Shown one piece after another: positions 40,868-53,753 of a stretch of 64,000 bases of DNA. The stretch lies in the NCBI GenBank assembly GCA_946807835.1, contig OX327697.1, positions 3,053,001 to 3,117,000 on the forward strand, in the 5' to 3' direction. The notes under the pieces were generated by a model. It did no database searches. It had not been told where the DNA came from and saw only the letters and a program-made list of their open reading frames with translations. Both the position numbers and the translations under genes were made by a program. Numbering within the stretch: the first letter of the stretch is position 1; every line of letters starts with the position of its first letter. Origin of the DNA: Ailanthus altissimus. Taxonomy: Eukaryota; Streptophyta; Magnoliopsida; Sapindales; Simaroubaceae.

Positions 40868-41120
40868 GGGTATATTACCACTTTTACCCTGAGATAGTAT
40901 AAATTATATTTTAATAATAACTTTAATTTTAATTATATTTTTATTTTTATTTAATTAAAATGATAAAAATATTCTCACTTTTTAATAATATTTTATTTAT
41001 TTATATAATAAAATTATAAAAATATTTTTATCCTTTTAATTAAATAAAAAAGTAATAACATAATTAAAATCAAAATCACTTCATTTATGCTAACCTCAAA
41101 AGTTGACAGTGTTAATACCC
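40868..41120. mobile_element. MITE, copy B of the three-copy family
   Basis: Left end GGGTATATTACCAC and right end GTTGACAGTGTTAATACCC (an imperfect inverse), with the shared ATAAATTATATTTTAATAA core near both ends. It lies about 280 bases upstream of the SCC2 start codon and so may border its promoter. Confidence 0.6.
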
Positions 41121-41133
41121 TTGATTGTGTGTA

Positions 41134-41457
41134 ATTAGTGAGATTGAAATTATTGTCGGTTGTGGGATTACTTTCGAATTTGGAGGCTTTTGCTTCGTTA
41201 GATTTTGAATTTCTTTTTCGATATTTTTGTTAAATATTTCTTTTAAGATCTGTGTATAATGTTTTTTTTTATTTAAAGATCTTTTATTTTATTTTTTTTA
41301 AATTAGTGAGATTGAAATTACTGTCGGTTGTGGGATTACTTTCGAATTTGGATGGTTTTGCTTCGTTAGATTTTGAATTTCTTTTTCGATATTTTTGTTA
41401 AATATTTCTTTTAAGATCTTTGTATAATGTTTTTTTTATTTAAAGATCTTTTATTAT
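41134..41457. repeat. 168-bp tandem duplication
   Basis: Two adjacent copies start at 41134 and 41302 (each beginning ATTAGTGAGATTGAAATTA). They differ at only a handful of positions and in homopolymer length, so the duplication is recent. There is no coding content. Confidence 0.9.
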
Positions 41458-41961
41458 TTTTTTATAAAAAAATTGTGAATTTTCTTTTGCGCAAATGATA
41501 CTTTTTCAAATTTAAATGGATTGAAATTACGGAAATGCCCTTAGATGGCCGGATATGACACAAGTTCAGCCTCCGCCGTAAGTTGGGCGTGAAAGGGCTT
41601 TTAACAAATTTCGCCCTGAACTTACGGTATTTACAGAGAGACACCTTGTGGAATTTAATAAAGTAGTGCTAGTGCATGCACGTTGTGTCACAAAATTATA
41701 AATCATTGGGTCATTTAATGCGTTGTGAAAAATCATGCATGGAATTAATGCAAATCCAAAATTTTAATATAACGTCAAAATCAAGTTACACCTTTTTTTA
41801 AATTTATTTCTTGAACCTTTTTCTTTTTTTTCAAGAAAAGACTACTCATTCCATCTACAGTCAAATAAAGTTTTATATAATTTAAAATTATAATATGTGA
41901 CTTTTAACCTTTTTTTATATTAATTATATATATATAAGAAAAAAAAACACATTTTATAGTC

Positions 41962-42265
41962 ATTAACAATGTCAGACCGGTATAAATTATATTTTAATAA
42001 CAGTTTTAATTTTAATTATATTGTTGTCTTTTTTATTTAATTAAAAATATAAAAAATATTATAAATTATATTATTATCCTTTCTATTTTATTAAAAATAT
42101 AAAATTATTATTATAATTTTGTTACATAAATAATTAAACTATCTTTAAAAAATAAAAATCTCTTTATTTTTTTAATTAAATCAAAAAATAACAATATAAT
42201 TAAAACTAAAATTATCATTAAAATATAATTTATGCCAATTCGAATGGTGACAATGTTAATATCCC
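41962..42265. mobile_element. MITE, copy C of the three-copy family
   Basis: Left end ATTAACAATGTCAGACC and right end GGTGACAATGTTAATATCCC are inverted relative to each other. The inner blocks TATAAATTATATTTTAATAA and its inverse at the right (ATTAAAATATAATTTAT) extend the inverted ends to about 60 bases. The outermost bases of the left end are eroded. Confidence 0.6.
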
Positions 42266-42889
42266 TAGCCACAGTAGTTGTCTACTGAATTACTGTCACA
42301 GTGTTGTCGTAAATATTACAATTTGCAAAAGTCATTATAATTCAATAATAAAATATTGTGTGCCCTGTACATCTATTCCTCTATTTTAATGGAAACTTGG
42401 AATTCAAATTCTTCCTCCGCTTGTCAAAGAAAAAATATATTTGTCTTAAATTCAAATTCTCTCCAAATAAATGTTAATAACACATTTTTATACAAAAAAA
42501 AGTTTGTGTATGTGCTCTTTTAATTTGACTATTAATATTTTTAATATTAAATGTACTAGACATACAAACTATTTATATAAATTCATACGTATAAATTAAT
42601 ATTACATAATATCATTGAATAATTAAATTAAATAACTAAATATAATAAATAAATAATTTGTATGTCTAAAATTACTCTTTCATAAAATCATTTCACTTTC
42701 TTAATTAATTTATAAAATTTACAAATTTACACTTAATAAAATACATAAATATATATTTTCATATAATAAATTCATATATATTACCTACCCATTTTTACTA
42801 CCATTTCTCTTTCTAGAAATATATACACCGACGAGGACTTCTCATTCTCTTATATATCCCAACATAATATGTCGTGTGTGTATATATAT

Positions 42890-43172
<283 letters not shown>

Positions 43173-44903
43173 GTATATTAGGATCCATAGCATTATATTT
43201 TTTATATGCTATTTTATATAATTTTTAAACTGTTAAATTATGCACATTTAATGACTTAGATGCAATCAAACATGTATAATTAATGCACAAGTAAAATTTA
43301 ATCTAACTATTGAATATGTATTAATCTAACAATTTAAAAATTGTGTAAGATATTATATAAAAAAAATATAGTGCCATAAATCCTAACCCTATATATATAT
43401 ATATATATATAAAACTTCTTAAATATTATCTTAAAATTTATATTTTAAATAATGTGTTAAGTAATTATTGGGCGGTAAAATAATGTAATGGATGATTTTA
43501 AAAATGACATTATTTCATCATTCAATAATTATTTGATGAGTCAATTTAAAATAAAAATTTTAAAATAATATTTAAAAAGTACACAACTACTCTATCTCTA
43601 TATATATGTGTGTTTATGTATTTATATATGAGTATTTGTATGTACGAGTGAGGTTCCTAAGTTAATTTTTGCCTTAAAATATAGATTTAAATTTTTATTT
43701 ATTAATTTTGCCAATTCAACAGTATAAATTTAAAGTTAAAAGTAGTATTTAATATTATCAACATTACACCATTAGATTACATGGATCAATAAATAAAAAT
43801 TTAAATCATTATTTTGAATCAAAATAAAATTTTCCCTTATATACATTTGATTAAAAAAAAGCACACACATACATACATACATGCGCGCACACAAATTTAT
43901 ATTTAAATTACAAAACTTTATATACATAATTAAATAGTAGATGTTAGTTTAATCCTGATATACGTACCCTTTTACAAAGTTTTGCTGTTACCTTGTAATT
44001 ACTCTTTTTTTCTTGAATCATTGGGAAAATACAACCAATATTACAGAGAAATTTCAACTAAAATCTTATTGTGTTCCCATGAAAAGAACTGAATAAAAAT
44101 CCTTAAAGATTTTTTTTTTGTACTAATCAAATAAATTCTAAGGGAAAGTCTTATAGCGAGCATGTAATCATGTAACTTTATTTTATATACATTATAAATA
44201 ATATTAAAATTATAAATTAATCAAATAATTGTGTGATAGTATTGATCATCATAAAATAAACAACGTCACCCACTATATATATATATACACACAATCAAGT
44301 TAATTTACTTAATTTTTTTAAATCATCATCAAATGTAATATTATTAAATAAATTATTAATATTATATTATAGGATTATTGATATAAAATTAAAAGATTAT
44401 CAAAAATTTATACAAGATAGAACTATTAAAGTACGCCCAAACTTAATCTCTTATTTTAAAATATTTAATATAAACCTTATATCGGAAGATTATTTCTATA
44501 ATTAATGATTACTACCTTTGTGAAGGATAAAAAATTCTACCTTTATGCAAAATTGACAATAATTCTTACATAAAAAAGATAAAATTACTTTCGCATAAGA
44601 GAAAAAAATACAAAATTACCACCGCATTTTATACATTTACCACTATACTACTAATTTAAGCCCTAATCTAACATTAATACCAAATAAATACCAATCAAGT
44701 TCTGATAGTTGCAAAAAGTCTAAGCACTGTAAAAAATTTGTGATCTCAATAAATTTAGGGGTTGAACGGTTGTTGATGAGCCCCAATCTTTTTTTTTTTT
44801 AACATGAATTTCTTTATTTTTTTAAACTCTTTATCTTTTTTTTTCGGGTCCTCTTTATTGTTGTTAACCATGGGCATGCCTAGCTAGTTATAAAAGTTAA
44901 TTC

Positions 44904-44964
44904 GCATGGTTCATTTTCATGGCCTTTTTTTTATTTATTTTATTTTTAAAATGGCCATGGCTAA
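44904..44964 (+). pseudogene. Relic of an expansin first exon
   Basis: Twenty-one bases at 44904-44924 are identical to 47312-47332 in the signal-peptide part of the intact expansin, and AATGGCCATGGCTAA at 44950-44964 is identical to 47341-47355. The two blocks keep their order, with a T-rich insertion between them. No open frame survives. This looks like the remnant of a third expansin copy. Confidence 0.6.
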
Positions 44965-47284
44965 ACGACTCCCTCGATTGATTCTAAAATTGTAAATTGA
45001 TCCTCTGTTTGGAATAAAATTATATTTTTTAAGTAGTGAGCAGTTAACAAATAACAACTTTTATGTCCGAAGTATTTTTTCTACATTTTAAATTGTTAGA
45101 AGTAGTGCATGCATAGTGTGTTTTGTTTTTTGTGCCACGAATCATTTGAACAAATCACCAATTTCCCTCCTCGTACTCATCCATGCAATGCAGTGGATTT
45201 TTTTTTTAAAGTTATTTTAAAATATTTTTCGATATTGATATATTATATAATGATTAAATGATAAAATAAATAAATTTTTTAAAATTATTATTACACAATT
45301 TTATTTTGAAGTAAATACGAGAGCTTTTCACATGTTATACGAGTAAAAAAAAGGTTAAATTTATAAATTATTTTATTATTATTTGTTATATTTTTTAAAT
45401 AATATTTTAAATTTATTCATTTTAAATAATGTATCAAATAATTATTGAATGATAAAATAGCGCAATGAATAATTTAAAATTTACATTATTTATATTATTT
45501 TATTATTTAATAATTATTTAACATTTTAATTATGATACAAAATTTAGAATATTATTTAAAAAATAAATTTTTTTTATTATTTTAGTAAACATTATAATAC
45601 AAGGGATATAAAAATTCTAATGTGTCAATGCACAAAATCTCCTCGTGTATAGACGAAGTTACAAAATACATAAACGTTAAAAATTCACCTTTCGTTTCTC
45701 TTCTTTTTGTTATTTTTCTATTATGAAAATTGAGTGAAAACACTCTGATGATATTTGCAGAAGAATTTTTTACGATTAAATTAATTTTTTATTTTTTAGA
45801 AAAAAATATATAAAAGATTTTTTAAAGTAATTTTTTTTGTGTGTGATCATATTTATATAGGCAAAATGAGAGAAAACCCCTATTTTTATAAACAAAATTT
45901 CCTTCAAATTCTAGTTTTTGGCCGTTCGATTTTTTTTTTGCTCCTTCCTCATCCGTTGATATTGACGCATGGAATGAATCATTTTCCCGCTTCTTTGTCT
46001 GATGTACCCTTTTTGTTTCTTCCCACCTTATTTTCTTGAATAAGATGTGGCGATTTGTTAATAGACGAATTAGATGTGGTCTTAACAATAGACATTCTCA
46101 TTAATTAAAAATTTAAATGAACTCTTTTTTTTTAATTACAACAATCGATTGATATTTATAATTAAAAGTCTATTAAAATATATAATAATAATATTTAATT
46201 AAAAATCTATCAAAACATATAATAAATAATATCTATTAAAGCGAAACTCACAAATTTAAATTAAAAAATGACCAAATCTATTTCATAGAAAATCACAAAT
46301 AATAATAATAATATTTATCAAAACACACAATAATAATATTCATTGAGACACAACTTGTAAACTTAGACTAAATAAAAGTCAAATCTATTACAATTACATC
46401 CGTTGAGGCGCAACTCATAAATATAAATATAAGAAAGACCAAATATATTCTATTAAAATAAAAAATCTACTCTTACTCATATATAATAGGGGATTCAAAC
46501 TTTTACCCCCAAGTTTAGAATCAAGACTATTCAATACTTGTCCAGAGTGGTGGGTATAACTCTTTGTTTTAAAAGAAAAAAAAATTATCCAATAATAATA
46601 AATAAGCAATGATATCATACCATATAATATAAATGAGTTTGTTAATTATTCTAACTATTGGCTAATATTTTAGCATTAATAATAATTGAGGACGTTGCAT
46701 CATCTATTAATTAATGAGATCATAACACTTTTACCAATTAATCATAACCCTACTCGACAAACTTTTTGATTTTATCCTGCACTAGTAAATTTGTAAAGTT
46801 GCACTTACTCTTTCAAAATTTAATCATTAAAGGAAATCCTATCAAATAAAACTGAAACATTAAATCCCATGTTCCCAATAATCAATTTCCTGACTTTTAA
46901 GGACCTCCCATATACTTAAATAATTAATTCATCATTAAATAGTTATTTCATTTGGTGATAACCTAATTAAATGCTCATAAAAAAAAATTATAGTAAGTGT
47001 TTGCTGTAACTCATTACACCCAAAAGTTGTGTAAATAAATTTCTGTATTAGGCAAAATTACTACCTTCATATTTTCTTCCTTTCACATTTGATTTGCACG
47101 ATGACCCTGCTGGAGTAACCAAAATTAAAAATTTGCATTGTTCATGTAAAATTAAGCTACAATAATATTAGGTAATTGTGTTTCCTTTTACAATCTCAGT
47201 ATGATATGCCTATAAATTAACTTCATCGTTCACCTTGTTTCATCATATCTATATATCATTTTCAGTTTCCTGTATATGTCAGCC

Positions 47285-48486
47285 ATGGCAAGTTCTGATC
47301 AGATTTTATTTGCATGGTTCATTTTCATGGCCATTATGGCAATGGCCATGGCTAATAGAATTTCTTTCGATGATGTTAAAGTAGACAATGGATGGCAAGA
47401 TGCTCATGCAACATTTTATGGTGACATGTCTGGAAGAGAGACAATGAGTAAGTTTCAACAATATATTTAATTTGTTTCAATTAATGGTTTGATTTTCAAG
47501 TTTTTTTTGACAATTTATTTAATGCCTTTTTTTTTGTTTCAATAGCTAGATAAAAAGAGTTAAGTGATATATAATCTCAATAGATGCATATGCTGCATAA
47601 TAATTATCCAATATAATATCAATATTAAAAAAAATTAGATACCAAGGTTTTGTAAAACAAAAAAAAATGGTGAATTAACTAGAGATTAAAATTGACTGAA
47701 TTGTAAATCGATCAAGTCAATTAATAAATCCGATACATTCAAAAACTAACATTTTTTTGAGGGTGTCTAGTAAATATTTTATATATATTGATATATTTGT
47801 ATTCATGATTTCTTCTTTGTCATATATAGATGCCATGCATTATATGATTATTACAAACATTTGCAGAGGGGGCTTGTGGTTATGGTGATCTCTTTGAGCA
47901 AGGCTATGGTCTCGAGACAGCAGCTCTAAGCACAGCGCTTTTCAACAACGGAGCAACTTGTGGCGCTTGTTTCGAGATCACGTGTGTGAATGACCCTCAA
48001 TGGTGCTACAAAGGTGCCGGCACAATCAAGGTCACAGCAACCAATTTCTGCCCACCAAACTACGCACAGCAAACAGGAGCGTGGTGCAATCCTCCCCAGA
48101 GACACTTCGATCTTTCAATGCCGATGTTCGTAAAGCTGGCACCCATGAGAGCCGGAATCATCCCTGTGAGGTACCGGAGAGTCTTGTGCTACAAGCAAGG
48201 CGGCATCAAGTTTGAGATCAACGGCAACCCGTGGTGGATACTGGTGTTGGTGTACAATGTTGGGGGAGCTGGTGATGTTGCTGAAGTGAAGGTTAAGGGC
48301 TCACAAACAGGTTGGGTGCCGATGAGTCGCAATTGGGGCCAAAATTGGCAAACGAGCACAATGTTGGTGGGGCAAAGCTTGACTTTTGTGGTGACTACAA
48401 GTGATGGTAAATGGGCACGGTTTGATAATGTAGCCCCGGCTTATTGGCAATTTGGCCAAACTTATCAAGGGAGAACAAATTTTTAG
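47285..48486 (+). CDS. EXPA: Alpha-expansin
   Basis: Secreted wall-loosening protein that disrupts non-covalent cellulose-xyloglucan contacts at acid pH. Two exons, 47285-47447 and 47867-48486, join in frame to 260 residues. A hydrophobic signal peptide covers about residues 7-23. Domain 1 (GH45-like) shows GACGYG, the Cys set including [18 protein letters not shown] and the HFD motif. Domain 2 has the surface aromatics and [13 protein letters not shown] and [13 protein letters not shown]. An upstream in-frame ATG at 47276 would add three residues; the second ATG has the better context (GCCATGGC) and starts MASS, so I prefer it. The alpha-type insert before HFD ([12 protein letters not shown]) is present. 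A relic lies upstream and a dead copy downstream. It appears intact. Confidence 0.94.
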
Positions 48487-49800
48487 GTCTCTTGTACTTC
48501 TTATGTTTTGGTTTTGTGGTTCTGTAGCTTTTTTTTTTTTTTGGTTTATATAGACTGGGATCCTATTAATAATATAGTCTTGAATGGAAGAAAGGAAGTA
48601 TATTTTGTATCTCAGTCAAATAAATTCATTTACAAATTACAAATTCAGCTTTTGTATTTACATTAAACCGTGAGAGATTTGCATGCCAATTGGTTTAGCT
48701 GTGTTTTTACATCAAAACAATGTTTGATTCAACAAAACTCTAAAAATATATCAAAATTATTATCAAGTAATAATATAAAATGTGAATGTTAGTCTGTTTA
48801 ATGGGTAAAATTTCTTTAACATGAGTTAGGAGTGGTAATTTTTTATTCAGTTTGGTTTTTAGGTAAAATTAAAAACTGAATCAAAACTAAAACTTGAAGC
48901 AGACCCGTTGATTTTTAGAAATTTCAATTGGGAACCAAATTGAATAAAATTTTTTAAAAATTTAACGGTTCGATTTTCGGTTTAACTTTTTATATTGGAT
49001 GAGCTTAAATTGAACTTACTTTTAATATTGAATGGTCCGTTTTAATTTAGTTTTTAATTTTGATTCTATTTCTAAGCTATTATGTGTATTTTCTTTTATA
49101 TATTTAAAAAAAAAAATTTATTTCACGATTTGATTCTTAGTTAAGACATTTAAAATTAAAAATTGAATCGAATTTTTGCTTTTCTAAAATATAGAATCAA
49201 AGAATTGAACTGACTAAGACATAATTGAACTGAACCACCGGGACAGTTTAATTTAATTCGCTTGGTCTGATTTAATTTTTCAATTTTTTGTTCCCTCACG
49301 AGAAAGAGTTAGAATTGTACTCACATAAGAATTAACGTTGGGAAGAGATTTGTTGTGAACTAGCGTTGGGAAGGTTTATTTTATATTTCATATTCTATGT
49401 ACAGGGTTGATGATTTATATTTCATACAACAAGAATAAAATAGAAGTAACGGTACAAAGCAGAACCTTGTGTACAGCAATATATTATATTGTTTTCTTTA
49501 AGGAAACAACCACCTGCCTTGAATATATACATTTACATGGGGAATATATAATAGTTAATTAAGATTTATGCAACGTTACACAAGAAACTCCACCACCGAA
49601 AGTGAAGACTGAAATTCAAATCTTATGTTCTAATAAAAAAATTATAAGTAATTATGACAGATTTCACCTAGTTCATAATTGTTATTATTCTCTTTCATTT
49701 AGTTCATAATTATGATTGTTCCTTATTTTATGTTGTATATTACTAGCCTAAAGCATAAAATTTTCGCATTAAAGCAAAACATAAAATATTAGAAGCTTAG
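48487..49800. other. 3' flank of the expansin gene and intergenic DNA
   Basis: The first 170 bases resemble the 3' flank of the expansin pseudogene at 61722-61880 and should include the 3' untranslated region. A repetitive AT-rich patch at about 48830-49300 resembles non-autonomous transposon interiors (TTCAGTTTGG, AAAACTGAATC), but no clean ends were found. Nothing else is recognised. Confidence 0.5.
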
Positions 49801-50308
49801 TGTCACGTCCCACATCGAATAGAAATTGGGTGAATTTTGGGTATATATGGGTGGGTATGCAGCATTACCTAACAGGCTAGTCTTTTGGGTCAATGGCAAG
49901 CGCCCGGCCCGTGACAAGTGGTATCAGAGCAGACCCAAATTCTCATTCGTATGTGGACCCCAAAAATTGCCCCAATGGAGATTGCCACATAGGATGTGGG
50001 TCCCCTATCCTCCAGGGGATGGGCAATACGGGCCAAATGGGCTCTAAAAATCCTGTGTCTTGAGCCCCAATGGAGATTGTCACGTGGGTAGTGAGTCCCC
50101 TAGTCCCGGGGGGATGGGCAATACAGGCCAGGTTGGTCCTTGAGTTTGGGCCGTACCGTGACGAGGGCGTCACGTGATTGGGTGGGTGAGAATGTCACGT
50201 CCCACATCGAATAGAAATTGGGTGAATCTTGGGTATATATGGGTGGGTATGCAGCATTATCTAACAGGCTAGTCTTTTGGGTCAATGGCAAGCGCCCGGC
50301 CCGTGACA
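49801..50308 (+). mobile_element. TRIM: miniature LTR retrotransposon
   Basis: Two direct 116-base terminal repeats (49801-49916 and 50193-50308) begin TGTCACGTCCCACATCG and end GCCCGTGACA. They differ at just two positions, both C/T. Right after the first is TGGTATCAGAGC (49919-49930), complementary to the 3' end of initiator tRNA-Met, the primer site of plant LTR elements. A purine-rich tract (GGGTGGGTGAGAA) precedes the second repeat. TTAG flanks the element on both sides, a probable target duplication. The 276-base interior has no coding frame. The size and parts define a TRIM, mobilised by another element's proteins. The repeats carry a GGGTATATATGGG segment that may be its TATA box. Confidence 0.9.
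49968..50140 (+). repeat. Imperfect direct repeat inside the TRIM
   Basis: A segment of about 75 bases starting CCCCAATGGAGATTG occurs at about 49970 and again at about 50065, each running to GGGATGGGCAATAC and beyond, with substitutions and small gaps. It makes up most of the element's interior. Confidence 0.75.
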
Positions 50309-50329
50309 TTAGGCAAAATTTTTTTGTAG

Positions 50330-53300
50330 AAGATCCTATTCATATTGTTCATATTACTTTACTTATAGCATTAAAACTTGTAGAAATAGAATTATTAGAA
50401 GAAGAATTAAAAAGATTAGCCTTTTTAAAAAGTAGAAATCTATATGTAATAAGTTAAAGTGTTTAGAGTTTAAAGACTTTGTTAAATATTGTAAAATAGC
50501 AAAATTTCTTGAATTACATAATTTACTATTGAAAATAGATACAAACATTCATAACCTACATCTAAAAAGACTAAGAAATTATTATAAAAATATTAATTGA
50601 AATTATCAAGTTATAGAAATATTTATAAATATAAGTATAATAAAAACATTTATTTATAAACTTTAAGAAGTTAGAATATTTAGATCTAAAAATTAGAGAT
50701 TTTAAGAAAATAAAGCTTAATCTTTCAGAAAAATTTAAGTTACAATGTAATATATGTCATCTAGAAAATCAATATAAACATATTTCACATACTAGTAATA
50801 GCTAGTTAAATTTTATAGTAGATTTATTAATAAATTTAGGGATAAGCTTAAAATTTAATATAGATAAACCAATATAACATTAATAGATTTAGTTTACTTT
50901 TTCTAAAATAGTAAGATAAACAATTGTAGAAAAAACTTAGACTATATTAAAGAGATAATAGCAAATTTTACAGAAAAAATTAGTAGATTTTCAAACAAAA
51001 AAAGAAATAGTAAACTTAATACAACTTATAGATAATAAAACTCCTAAGCCCGTAGAAATAGAAATAAGAAAGTTAATATAAGAATTAAGCGTTGAAGTAG
51101 AAAAGATAAAAAAGACTCAAAACAACTTATATATATAATTAAATAATATCAAGAAAATAGTTAGTGAATGAGCAAAACTGATAAAACTTTATTAGATATT
51201 TTACTAGAATTAAAAGAAGAAATATCATCCCTTACACCAATAGGACTTAGTAGTAAGCAATTTTCTACAGAAAATAATAATATACAACAAGCTCAAGCTA
51301 ATACTATAATAAAACTTTTGTTAAAAATCTTAAGTAAGGTAGAAAAATTAGAAAATAGAATAATAAAATTAGAAAAAAAAATTTATTTATCCAATAAACA
51401 AAAAGATACTAGTATAATCTAGATAAATTAATAGACAATATATATATAAAGAACTTGATAAGCTAATTAATAAAATAGAAGATCTAAAAAACCAATAGTA
51501 AGTAAAACTTTAGATATTAAAGAAATCTTAGGACCAAAAGTGCTGATAAAAAGCTTGATAAAAAGCTTGATAAAAAGCAATGAATCTAATAAAAAAACCT
51601 AACGTATATATCTCATTATGTGAAAAAGTAGGAAGGGAAGGGCGTTAAACTTCTTGAATAAAGGAAAATAAATCTTAGAAAGAACAGAAGACATAATAGA
51701 TGAAGAAGATGCTAATAAGTTGTAAGAAATCAAATTTGAACAAATTAAAAGAAAAAATTTATATAATGAAAGAATTTTGGGGAAAATAAAAAGTAACCTA
51801 TATATTTATAAAAACGAAATAAAATTAGCAGTAGTTAATAACAGACAAGAATTTACATTAATAAGTCAACAAAATAAAAAATATTTAAAACAACAAAAAT
51901 TCACAAATATGCATACGAGAGTAATAATAATAGGAGTACTAAGTCAAGCAAGAGAATGATTAGGTACTAAAACTCATTTATACTTATATGATAATAGATT
52001 TTACGATTATGAACACTCAAATAGCAAGTGCTGAAATAAACCTTAAAAATAAAATAACAGTAGTATGATGCATACCTAATATAGATATAGACATAAATGA
52101 ATTTTGTAAATATATAAAACTTAGTATACAAACCAAAGGGTATAAAATGATTTAGAATACAAAAATATTAGGATTAAAATATTCTTTTTAGGAAAGCTTT
52201 AAAATAAATATCATATAAAAGATTTAGATTTGAAAGCAAAAATATTATAGAATATTTTAAAAGTCAATATGTTGATATGATAATGTCTAAAAAATTAACT
52301 TATAGTAAATTAAAAAGATTAGAATAGAAGCTACCAAATTTAGAGAATGAAAGAACAATAAAAATGCCTTAAACAAGTCATATATACATAGATATGAATA
52401 ATCAAGTCTCACAAAGATTTAGTAATTACAGAAAGATAGGAAACACAAAGATAGAAGAAGATGAAGAAATAACAATAAATATGGCATATATAGAAACACC
52501 GATAGATAAAATCAAAATATTAAAAGCTAACAGAGACTAAATTACATAACAAATATTTAATGAACCTTCTAAATACTTTAAAAAATAAAATCTTGAAAGA
52601 AATGTGTAATAATTTAGACTTTATAGATGAAGATATAGATAAAATATTAAAAAACGAATTAAATTTTTCGCTTTTTCAGTTAGAAGAAATTTATTATATA
52701 GAACATTAAGTATATGTAGGTGAAGAAAATAAAAAATCTAAAATAGGAGAAAGCATTACAAAATTACTAGAACCAATAATAGAAACATCTAATATAGAAA
52801 CAAATTTAGAAAAGAGAGGAATACTTGATAGCAAAGAAAAATATACAAAAGTAGAAAGAGTTTTTAAAACTAAAACTAAATTAGAAAATTAGAAAACTTT
52901 ACCAAAAGTTAAAGATATATTAGTATTAAAACTACAAGGACATAAACTAGGGGATTGAAAATATGTATTTTATGAATGGGAAGGTAATTTATTACTACAT
53001 TCAATGGAAGCATTAGCAATAATAACAGACCCAACTTATAAGCTCATTTATTTAGAAAGTACTTTAGGATTTAATGAAAAATAAATATACTTAGGATGGA
53101 AACAATGAATGAAAGATAAAAATAAAGTAGAGTTACATGATTTTGACACTAATATTACTGTAATAAATTTTATAGATTTAATAAGTAAGCTAGTATTAGG
53201 AGTAGGAATAGATGAAAAAGATGACGTTATAAAGCAAATCAAAACTATAAAAAACTTAGAACAATTAAAAATATGTGATTTACAATACTTTGATCACTAT

Positions 53301-53740
53301 GATAATCTATTTTATATATATTGGAGTCAAATAAAAAAACTTTTTGATTAAGAATTGTTAATGAAGTTTGTAAATAAATTACTAGGAAAAATAGGAGAAA
53401 AATTGCATAATGATTTAGTAAATTGGTTTTAATCAAAAAGATTAGAATGAGTTAATTATTATGCAATATTATTGCCTGTAATAGAAACGTTAGAGGAAGA
53501 ATTAAATAATATTGCAAGGAAGAGAAACATGGGCAACAAATTAAGCAACAATTCAGTAAAATATGTATAGATATGAATGAAGTACCAACTCTAGGTTGTA
53601 ATAAAAGTTACAAAAAATATGCAAAACATTATAAAAGAAGTAGTAAAATATATTACAAAACGAAAAATTTTAAATTCATAGATAATAAAAATAAGGTTAA
53701 GAAAGCCCTTAAAAGAAGGAAAAAGAGTCTATAAAAGAAA
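50330..53740 (+). pseudogene. 5' part of viral element: movement/capsid region, degraded
   Basis: Interrupted Lys/Glu/Ile-rich frames. An open 84-codon stretch (51168-51422) has heptad-like Leu/Ile spacing and resembles virion-associated or coat-type coiled coils of caulimovirids only in general character. A 12-base unit (GATAAAAAGCTT) is repeated three times at 51544-51579. The part before the zinc knuckle would correspond to the capsid. The movement-protein assignment for the first kilobase is a positional guess. Confidence 0.45.
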
Positions 53741-53753
53741 TAAAAATTGTAAA

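Noticed and set aside
48000..48215. Short frame inside expansin exon 2 in another phase
   Set aside because: Shadow of the expansin reading frame with no features of its own.
48830..49310. Possible MITE downstream of the expansin
   Set aside because: The interior resembles other elements in composition, but no convincing inverted ends or target duplication could be found.
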